Shown here piece after piece: positions 1 to 4,857 of a stretch of 5,342 nucleotides of DNA (position 1 is the first letter of the stretch; the number at the start of each line of letters is the position of its first letter). Under the pieces are notes generated by a model, which saw only the letters and a program-made list of their open reading frames with translations, had not been told where the DNA came from and did not search any database. Origin of the DNA: an uncultured Clostridia bacterium (GTDB lineage Bacteria; Bacillota; Clostridia; Oscillospirales; Ruminococcaceae); NCBI GenBank assembly GCA_947165805.1, contig CAMVBT010000187.1:1-5342 (forward strand), written 5' to 3'. A program made the position numbers and the translations under genes.

Positions 1-41
1 TCAAATTTCTTTGATTTTTTTCGTTTTCGACTTTTGGCGAT

Positions 42-54
42 TTCCGTGGCGGAA
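42..54 (-). other. Small hairpin at the 5' end of the left-edge transcript
   Basis: The inverted repeat TTCCG/CGGAA with a 3-base loop would form a 5-bp stem starting at about the second base of the RNA made from the promoter at 62-90. A stem at the extreme 5' end can protect a transcript from decay. It is short and could be chance. No T-tract follows on either strand, so it is not a terminator. Confidence 0.3.
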
Positions 55-61
55 TAGATTT

Positions 62-90
62 ATTATATCACAGAAAGATGCAGTTGTCAA
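62..90 (-). promoter_or_regulatory. Fully consensus sigma-A promoter facing the left edge
   Basis: Read on the minus strand, a perfect -35 box TTGACA (90 to 85) is followed by exactly 17 bp and a perfect -10 box TATAAT (67 to 62). The predicted start is an A near position 55, so the transcript runs out of the window after about 55 bases. It lies 28 bp past the stop codon of the zinc-ribbon membrane protein gene on the same strand, so the unseen downstream gene would have its own strong promoter. No start codon or ribosome binding site appears before the edge, so the target may be an mRNA with a longer leader or a stable RNA. Confidence 0.75.
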
Positions 91-118
91 TAGCAAAATC
101 AAAATTTTTCAAAAAAAT

Positions 119-2239
119 TTACTGATCCATTTTCCTGCTGGCCGCAACTATCGCCGCAGCAAGCGCAAGAACGCATACTATCGCGATTATCAGCAGCCTG
201 CCATATATCGCCACTTCGGTGCTCGCACCGGAAAAGCCCTTCCCGACGCGCTCCATGATAGTGCTCATCTGGACGCTGTAACCGTATTCCCGCGCCGTCC
301 AGCGGAGTTCCGATGTCACAAGCAGAGCAAAGCCGCCTGCCACATCAAGGATCAGAGTAATGATGCCCGAAATGATTATTCCCTTCTTATCGAAGCAGTC
401 GCCGCCGATGCGGAAGCCCACAAATACGAACAGTGTCGGCAGGAACGAGCATATCGCGATCAGAAGGCTTGCGGTGTCATCGTCGAACGCACCGGTCATA
501 TCAAGAATGTACCCGAGCCCCGCCCAGAGTCCCGCGCCGACAACACCGAAAAGGACCGCGGCGATAATGCCTACCAGAGTGTGACTGCCGCTTGATACTA
601 TATAAGAATAATTCGTGCCGCTTGAGCTCTTCGCGACGCCCGAGACCCTGTGCGCTTCGACTGTCTTGCGCTTGTGGTAATTCGCCTCGGAAACGCGCTG
701 TGAAGTATAGTCCCTGCTGCGCGCGCCCATTTCGTCGCCGGCTCTCGGGTCGCTGACGCGGCCTGCGCTCTTGGGTCTGCCGTCAAATCCCACGGGCTCG
801 TCTGTCGCGGTCGCGTTGTCATAGCTTCCCGCTGCGTAAGCCCTTACGGCGCCGGGGCCGAATGCCGAAGACGGTTTAACATCGGCATATCCGGAGCTCG
901 GATTGACCAGAGGCACGCTTCCGTCCGCTTCAAGCGGTGTCTCCATGGCCTCCAGCACTTTGCCCGCGCTCTTTGTGGGAGCGCCCGCGTCGTTCTGGAG
1001 CGCGACGATGTCGATATCCTCACCGTCGTTGCTGTCGTCGTATATCTCTGTTACCGCAACATTCTCATCTTCGCCGACATATTCTTCCTCGGGAGCCTCC
1101 ACGGTAAGGTCCTCGCCCTCACCGCGTCCCATTGCCGTGACAGCCGTGACCTCCACGTCCTCACCGACCATGAGCCCGTCTATATCGGAGCCGAGGGCGG
1201 CGGGCGCCTGTGTTTCCGGCTCCCACGACTGTTCGGGCTTCTTTTCGGGCTCCTCGGTGCCGTCGAACATCAGGGCATCTATATCTGCTCCGGAAGCGGC
1301 GGCAGCCTCGTCCGGAGCCTCTTCTTCCGCTGTATCCTCGGTGCCGTCATACATCAGCCCGCCGAGGTCCGTATCATCGCTATCCGCAGCTGCCGTATCC
1401 GTTTCCGCGGATGTTTCCGCGGGTGTCTCCGCAGCCGGTCCGGTCTTTTCCTCGCCCGCAACGAACAGAAGAGAATCCAGCAGGTCATCGACGCCGCCCT
1501 CGTTCTCGCCGCGCATGACGCGCTGCTCTTCCTCATATTCTCTCTGCAACGCCTCGAACAGCTCCGAACGGCGCTCCTCGGGCTTTGCCTCCTCTGTCTC
1601 GGTGCCGTCGAACAGCAGTCCGCTGAGGTCTATGTTGTCGTCGCTGCTGAAAGTATTCTTCGGGGTCTGTTCTTCTTCGTCCGCGCCTGCCGACCGGTCA
1701 ACAAGCAGATCGCCGAGATCGGAATCGTCCTTCTCGATAACGGGTCCGGCCTTTACGGGAACGTCCCTGCCGCCGTAGGAGCGCAGCACAGTTCCGCGTC
1801 CGCACTTGCTGCAGTACTGCACGGGAACGCCGTTGTCGCTGTATATCGAAAGCTGTTCATGACTGCCGCACTTGTAGCAGCAGTTTGAATACGAACAGGA
1901 CGCAAGGCCTTCCGCGATCTCGCTCATGAGCCTGTTGATATTGCCCATGTTGCGCTCGGCATCGTTGTACTTGACGAGCGCTATGGCCGCGCCGCGCCCT
2001 GCCGTTCTGTAATGCTTTATCACATGGGGTTTCCCGGCGGCCTGACCGGCCAGATATTTCTCTACCGCTCCCGGCTCGCCCGTTTCGTCGGGGCCGACCC
2101 ATATAAGGCAGCCGTAGCTGTTGGTAGCCGCGTTTTCCTTTATAGCGACCGATAGTCCGTTTATCCTTCCGACAAGGGCATCACACACTTCAAAGTAGCC
2201 CAGATCGTCCGCGAGACCCGTTTCAAGCAATTCCTTCAT
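119..2239 (-). CDS. Zinc-ribbon, acidic repeat-motif, four-TM membrane protein of unknown function
   Basis: I do not recognise a named family for the whole protein (706 residues). Residues 1-110 form a compact mixed domain I cannot place. Residues 121-146 hold a zinc ribbon, CYKC then 18 residues then CSKC, flanked by extra Cys at 115 and 120. Residues 171-440 are very acidic, rich in Ala, Glu, Thr and Asp, and probably disordered. They carry recurring motifs around D-[IL]-x-x-L-[LM]-[FYV]-D-G-T-E. Residues 480-545 turn basic and Ser-rich. Four hydrophobic segments follow at about 554-578, 590-610, 619-642 and 680-699, with a short basic tail. There is no signal peptide, so the long N-terminal part is probably cytoplasmic and membrane-anchored at its C-terminus. 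The membrane part resembles, from memory, the tails of other uncharacterised Clostridia zinc-ribbon membrane proteins. ATG at 2239 is preferred to GTG at 2248, because the GTG lies inside the Shine-Dalgarno region. The gene is divergent from the operon starting at 2440. Confidence refers to it being a real gene; function is unknown. Confidence 0.9.
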   Translation of the reverse strand: MKELLETGLADDLGYFEVCDALVGRINGLSVAIKENAATNSYGCLIWVGPDETGEPGAVEKYLAGQAAGKPHVIKHYRTAGRGAAIALVKYNDAERNMGNINRLMSEIAEGLASCSYSNCCYKCGSHEQLSIYSDNGVPVQYCSKCGRGTVLRSYGGRDVPVKAGPVIEKDDSDLGDLLVDRSAGADEEEQTPKNTFSSDDNIDLSGLLFDGTETEEAKPEERRSELFEALQREYEEEQRVMRGENEGGVDDLLDSLLFVAGEEKTGPAAETPAETSAETDTAAADSDDTDLGGLMYDGTEDTAEEEAPDEAAAASGADIDALMFDGTEEPEKKPEQSWEPETQAPAALGSDIDGLMVGEDVEVTAVTAMGRGEGEDLTVEAPEEEYVGEDENVAVTEIYDDSNDGEDIDIVALQNDAGAPTKSAGKVLEAMETPLEADGSVPLVNPSSGYADVKPSSAFGPGAVRAYAAGSYDNATATDEPVGFDGRPKSAGRVSDPRAGDEMGARSRDYTSQRVSEANYHKRKTVEAHRVSGVAKSSSGTNYSYIVSSGSHTLVGIIAAVLFGVVGAGLWAGLGYILDMTGAFDDDTASLLIAICSFLPTLFVFVGFRIGGDCFDKKGIIISGIITLILDVAGGFALLVTSELRWTAREYGYSVQMSTIMERVGKGFSGASTEVAIYGRLLIIAIVCVLALAAAIVAASRKMDQ
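1166..1720 (-). repeat. Series of D-[IL]-x-x-L-[LM]-[FYV]-D-G-T-E short motifs
   Basis: Inside the acidic region of the membrane protein the same short motif recurs. Copies are DLGDLLVD (residues 174-181), DLSGLLFDGTE (204-214), a looser DLLDSLLF with one extra residue (252-259), DLGGLMYDGTE (291-301), DIDALMFDGTE (319-329) and DIDGLMV (352-358). DIDIVAL (408-414) may be a decayed seventh copy. Copies start 28 to 56 residues apart in low-complexity acidic linkers. Three copies also share the 12-base plus-strand string CTCGGTGCCGTC. The hydrophobic core flanked by acids is typical of a short linear binding motif; the partner is unknown. Confidence 0.75.
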
Positions 2240-2244
2240 AACAC

Positions 2245-2257
2245 TCACCCGCTCCTT
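2245..2257 (-). promoter_or_regulatory. Ribosome binding site of the zinc-ribbon membrane protein
   Basis: The minus strand reads AAGGAG-cg-GGTGA, which resembles the full anti-16S complement AAGGAGGTGA with a small insertion. GGTGA ends 5 bases before the ATG at 2239. AAGGAG ends 12 bases before the ATG and only 3 bases before the alternative GTG at 2248. The GTG is itself part of GGTGA, so the ATG is the better start. CTCC at 2264-2261 could pair with the GGAG at 2255-2252 across a GAAAA loop and partly hide the site, though the stem is only 4 bp. Confidence 0.6.
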
Positions 2258-2305
2258 TTCGGAGACAACATTCTTTTTCGCCGTTCCGCCGGCACATATA
2301 TTATA

Positions 2306-2334
2306 ATTTTACAATATTTTCATATTAATGTCAA
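2306..2334 (-). promoter_or_regulatory. Promoter of the zinc-ribbon membrane protein gene
   Basis: On the minus strand, a consensus -35 TTGACA (2334 to 2329) is followed by 17 bp and a -10 TAAAAT (2311 to 2306), one mismatch from TATAAT. The predicted start near 2299 gives a leader of about 60 bases. A better TATAAT sits 6 bp further on but has the wrong distance (23 bp) to this -35 box. Confidence 0.6.
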
Positions 2335-2342
2335 TAAAAATC

Positions 2343-2371
2343 TTGAAAAATCCGCAAATTTATGCTATAAT
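2343..2371 (+). promoter_or_regulatory. Extended -10 promoter of the three-gene operon
   Basis: A -35 TTGAAA (2343-2348) lies 17 bp before a perfect -10 TATAAT (2366-2371), which also carries the extended -10 element TG one base upstream (2363-2364). The predicted start near 2379 gives a leader of about 61 bases before the ATG at 2440. This should be a strong housekeeping sigma-A promoter. Its -35 box is 8 bp from that of the divergent promoter, so the two polymerase sites overlap. Confidence 0.75.
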
Positions 2372-2439
2372 ATTTTCTGTGCATACTTTCTTTTATCTGC
2401 TGATAAGTTAATATATCAATATATAAGGGTACGATAAGA

Positions 2440-2913
2440 ATGAGTAAAAGAATAATCAAAGCGAACACATATCTTCCGATATCGAGCGATCCTTTCGATA
2501 TGCCCATACCCATAAAATTCGAGCTGCACCACGCCAACACACTGCTGTGCGTGTATTCGGTCAACGCGGACGAGACCGTCGATTATTCGTACAACGCGAA
2601 CACCGATATCCCGATGCCGACACCCCCGGACAAGCTGCTGAAAATGGCGGATATCTACTATATAATCCGCTCCCGCGTTTTCCGCGACGACCCGTATATC
2701 ACGCCCTATGAGCTGCAAAGGCTCGGGCTTGAGGAATACAACCCCTATGAGATAATGCTGAAAACATACGGCATACTCCCGACGGATGCCTACTGGCTCA
2801 AGCGCGCGGACGACAGCGCCGCCTTCGAGGACGCGATAGCGAAGTACAACAAGGTTATGTTCGGCGTTCAGCCGCCGGGACCCGACAGCAAAATTGAAGA
2901 TTTTCTGAATTGA
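2440..2913 (+). CDS. Hypothetical protein, first gene of the operon
   Basis: This is a 157-residue soluble protein with no signal peptide, no membrane segment and no catalytic motif that I recognise. It is rich in Tyr, Pro and Asp. Residues 22-55 look like beta strands (KFELHHANTLLCVYSVN, then a Tyr/Asn-rich turn). Residues 64-140 look mostly helical and contain NPYEIMLKTYGILPTDAYWLK (101-121). That segment, followed by acidic residues and FED, vaguely recalls the LxDxYWIK element found N-terminal to HipA-like proteins in Firmicutes, but there is no kinase domain. The start is supported by AAGGG (2425-2429), 10 bases before the ATG. The stop at 2911-2913 is 20 bp before the thioesterase ATG, so the two are probably co-transcribed from the promoter at 2343. 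Its single cysteine (37) argues against a metal site. Confidence 0.85.
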   Translation: MSKRIIKANTYLPISSDPFDMPIPIKFELHHANTLLCVYSVNADETVDYSYNANTDIPMPTPPDKLLKMADIYYIIRSRVFRDDPYITPYELQRLGLEEYNPYEIMLKTYGILPTDAYWLKRADDSAAFEDAIAKYNKVMFGVQPPGPDSKIEDFLN

Positions 2914-2917
2914 TAAA

Positions 2918-2924
2918 AAAGGAA
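2918..2924 (+). promoter_or_regulatory. Ribosome binding site fixing the thioesterase start
   Basis: AAAGGAA lies 9 bases before the ATG at 2934. The open frame can be extended to a TTG at 2910 that overlaps the previous stop codon, but this extension would place the Shine-Dalgarno inside the coding sequence and add eight residues outside the conserved hotdog fold. The ATG is therefore preferred. Confidence 0.65.
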
Positions 2925-2933
2925 CAGACAGTA

Positions 2934-3347
2934 ATGGGAAAGACAACATTTGAGTACGAACGCTCGCCGTTCTACTACGAGACCGACAAAATGGGCATAG
3001 TCCACCACTCGAACTATATACGCTGGTTCGAGGAGGTGCGCGTGGCGTATATGGCCGACCGCGGCTATACCTATCAGAAAATGGAGGAAAACGGCGTCAT
3101 GATACCGGTGCTCGGTGTCGAGTGCAAGTATAAGACGCCCGTGAAGTTCGGCCAGACCGTCATCATTCACGGCAGGATAGAGCTGTTCGACGGGCTCCGG
3201 CTCAACGTGGCCTATGAGATAACGGATAAGGAGACAGGCGCACTGTGCGTGACCGGAAGAAGCGAGCACTGCTTCGTGAAAGCGGATAATTTCCGCCCCG
3301 TGAAGATAACAAAGTCACACCCGGAAATGGCAGAGATATTTACATAA
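2934..3347 (+). CDS. Acyl-CoA thioesterase, 4HBT hotdog fold (YbgC/FadM type)
   Basis: The 137-residue length is typical of single-domain 4-hydroxybenzoyl-CoA thioesterase-like proteins, which hydrolyse acyl-CoA to free acid and CoA in the cytoplasm. The signature is clear. After the first strand comes YYETDKMGIVHHSNYIRWFEE (residues 14-34), matching the family pattern DTDxxGxVxxxNYxxWxExxR, with Asp18 as the expected catalytic acid and Asn27-Tyr28 as conserved neighbours. The long hotdog helix is about 25-40. The strands at 58-70, 74-84, 87-97 and 103-116 complete the sheet. The protein probably works as a dimer of dimers, as relatives do. It starts 20 bp after the preceding gene and ends 9 bp before the flavoprotein gene. 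The preferred acyl chain cannot be read from the sequence. Confidence 0.92.
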   Translation: MGKTTFEYERSPFYYETDKMGIVHHSNYIRWFEEVRVAYMADRGYTYQKMEENGVMIPVLGVECKYKTPVKFGQTVIIHGRIELFDGLRLNVAYEITDKETGALCVTGRSEHCFVKADNFRPVKITKSHPEMAEIFT

Positions 3348-3356
3348 GAGGTATAC

Positions 3357-4736
3357 ATGGAAAAATACGATGTAACGGTAATAGGCGCGGGCGCGGGCGG
3401 CGTTTTCATGGCGTATGAGTTCGCGAAGCTGAACAAGGGGATAAAGGTCTGTATCATAGACCGCGGCTCGCCCATAACCGAAAGAAAATGCCCTATCGAC
3501 GGCAAGAAGATCAAGGCGTGCGTCCACTGCAAGACCTGCGCGATAATGCATGGCTTCGGCGGCGCGGGAGGAATGTCCGACGGCAAGTACAACATAACCA
3601 ACAGCTTCGGCGGCGATCTGTTCACCTATACCGGCAAGGCCGAGGCCACAGAGCTTATGGAATATGTTGACAAAGTCAACCTCGCGATGGGCGGCGCGGA
3701 CGCGAAGCTTTACAGCACGGTCAGCACCGACCTGAAGGCCGAGGCTCTGAAATACGACCTGCACCTGCTCGACGCGAAGGTACGCCACCTCGGCACAGAC
3801 AGGAACCGCGAGATACTGAAGAACATCTATGAGTTTGTCAAAGACAAGGTCGATATACGTTTCCGCGAGGAAGCAAAGAGCATTAAGAGCTCCGACGGCG
3901 GCTTCGTGATAACCACGGACAAGGGCGAGTATTTCTGCAAGCAGGCAGTGGTGGCAGCGGGACGCTCGGGCTCGAAGTGGATATCGGAGATGTGCGCGGA
4001 GTTCGGCATCGTCACCCGCAGCAACCGCGTCGATATAGGCGTGCGCGTCGAGCTGCCCGCGGCGGTGTTCGAGCATATCACATCAAAGGTCTACGAAAGC
4101 AAGATCGTGTTCCGCACAAAGAAGTACGGCGACAGCGTCCGCACCTTCTGCATGAACCCCTACGGCGAGGTGGTGCATGAAAACACCAACGGCATCATCA
4201 CCGTCAACGGCCACAGCTACGCAGACCCGGCTCTGCACACCGAGAACACGAATTTCGCGCTGCTGGTGTCGAACACGTTCTCCGAGCCGTTCAAGGACAG
4301 CAACCTCTACGGCGAGAGCATAGCGCGCCTCGCGAATATGCTGGGCGGCGGAGTGCTGGTGCAGCGCTTCGGCGACCTCGTGGCGGGCAGGAGGACTAAC
4401 GAGCACAGGCTCTCGCAGTGCTTCCTCACGCCGACTATGCAGGCGACCCCCGGCGACCTGAGCCTCGTTATCCCGAAGCGGCAGCTCGACGACATTATCG
4501 AGATGATATACGCCCTCGACAAGATAGCCCCCGGCACAGCGAACAACGACACTCTGCTGTACGGCGTGGAAGTGAAATTCTACAATTCCCGCGTCGAGGT
4601 CAACGAGTACCTCGAAACGAAGGTAAAGGGGCTGTACGTCATAGGCGACGGCTCCGGCGTGACCCACTCGCTCTCGCAGGCGTCGGCATCGGGCGTTTAT
4701 GTGGCGAGAAAAATAGCGGAAAACTATAATAAATAA
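3357..4736 (+). CDS. FAD-dependent dehydrogenase (COG2509-like) with cysteine cluster
   Basis: This 459-residue flavoprotein opens with a Rossmann dinucleotide fold, VTVIGAGAGG (residues 6-15), with an acidic residue closing the second strand (IIDRG, Asp35). A second FAD contact appears at the end, LYVIGDGSG (427-434) followed by SQASASGVYVARKIAE, as in related NAD(P)/FAD oxidoreductases. VVAAGRSGS (198-206) is the usual ATG-like strand motif. A striking feature is Cys45, Cys55, Cys58 and Cys61, followed directly by HGFGGAGGMSDGKYN (65-79). From memory this Cys-rich stretch and the GGAG-SDGK motif mark the COG2509 group of uncharacterised dehydrogenases. The cysteines could hold an Fe-S cluster or zinc. 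The substrate is unknown. AAGAGG (3346-3351) overlaps the thioesterase stop and serves the ATG at 3357, so translation is probably coupled. It is the last gene before a 121-bp spacer. Confidence 0.92.
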   Translation: MEKYDVTVIGAGAGGVFMAYEFAKLNKGIKVCIIDRGSPITERKCPIDGKKIKACVHCKTCAIMHGFGGAGGMSDGKYNITNSFGGDLFTYTGKAEATELMEYVDKVNLAMGGADAKLYSTVSTDLKAEALKYDLHLLDAKVRHLGTDRNREILKNIYEFVKDKVDIRFREEAKSIKSSDGGFVITTDKGEYFCKQAVVAAGRSGSKWISEMCAEFGIVTRSNRVDIGVRVELPAAVFEHITSKVYESKIVFRTKKYGDSVRTFCMNPYGEVVHENTNGIITVNGHSYADPALHTENTNFALLVSNTFSEPFKDSNLYGESIARLANMLGGGVLVQRFGDLVAGRRTNEHRLSQCFLTPTMQATPGDLSLVIPKRQLDDIIEMIYALDKIAPGTANNDTLLYGVEVKFYNSRVEVNEYLETKVKGLYVIGDGSGVTHSLSQASASGVYVARKIAENYNK

Positions 4737-4760
4737 TTGATAATTGACAATTGATAATTG
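4735..4760 (+). repeat. 12-bp direct repeat AATTGATAATTG, period 14
   Basis: AATTGATAATTG occurs at 4735-4746 and again at 4749-4760, separated by AC. The first copy overlaps the stop codon of the flavoprotein gene. Runs of this ATTGATAATTGACAATT type are, from memory, common in spacers of Ruminococcus and related genomes and often mark the edge of a dispersed intergenic repeat. The run contains TTGACA (4744-4749), but no -10 box lies at a usable distance. Confidence 0.6.
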
Positions 4761-4761
4761 T

Positions 4762-4782
4762 GGTGTCCGCTTCGCGGACGTT
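4762..4782 (+). terminator. Hairpin after the flavoprotein gene, possible weak terminator
   Basis: GTCCGC (4765-4770) pairs perfectly with GCGGAC (4774-4779) across a TTC loop, and three G-U wobbles could lengthen the stem to 4762-4782. It lies 28 bp after the flavoprotein stop codon. Only a short TTT follows (inside GTTTAAG), so intrinsic termination would be weak. It may instead be part of the repeat element that begins at 4735. Confidence 0.35.
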
Positions 4783-4797
4783 TAAGATCGTAACGTT

Positions 4798-4826
4798 ATC
4801 CGGAGCCTTTATCGGCTGACCGGGAT
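4798..4826 (+). other. Bulged hairpin in the pyrophosphatase leader
   Basis: AGCC (4804-4807) pairs with GGCT (4814-4817). After a GA bulge, ATCCGG (4798-4803) pairs with CCGG-g-AT (4820-4826), giving about ten pairs in all. The hairpin ends 17 bases before the pyrophosphatase Shine-Dalgarno. It could be a leader structure or the far half of a dispersed repeat. It has no U-tract. No riboswitch class is recognisable. Confidence 0.35.
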
Positions 4827-4857
4827 CCAAAAAACAGAGAACGAAAGGATGTACATT

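Noticed and set aside
101..121. A/T-only inverted repeat just past the membrane protein stop codon as a terminator
   Set aside because: The stem has no G-C pairs and only a short T run follows on the minus strand, so an efficient intrinsic terminator is not supported.
903..1778. Long plus-strand open frame (291 residues, Ser-rich) opposite the membrane protein gene
   Set aside because: It is the antisense of the low-complexity acidic region. Its Ser/Pro/Arg-rich composition has no domain, and it has no promoter or Shine-Dalgarno. The minus-strand frame has zinc-ribbon and membrane signals.
2246..2248. GTG start for the zinc-ribbon membrane protein
   Set aside because: The GTG lies within the Shine-Dalgarno-like GGTGA and only 3 bases after AAGGAG. 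The ATG at 2239 is better placed.
2416..2949. Minus-strand open frame opposite the 157-residue gene
   Set aside because: It overlaps the supported operon genes and has a composition typical of antisense GC-rich coding sequence. The promoter and ribosome binding site favour the plus strand.
4083..4667. Minus-strand open frames opposite the flavoprotein gene
   Set aside because: They are shadows of the FAD-dependent dehydrogenase, which has clear family motifs through this whole stretch.
4744..4749. TTGACA as the -35 of a ppa promoter
   Set aside because: No -10-like hexamer lies 16-18 bp downstream, where the GC-rich hairpin sits. The string is a by-product of the AATTGATAATTG repeat.
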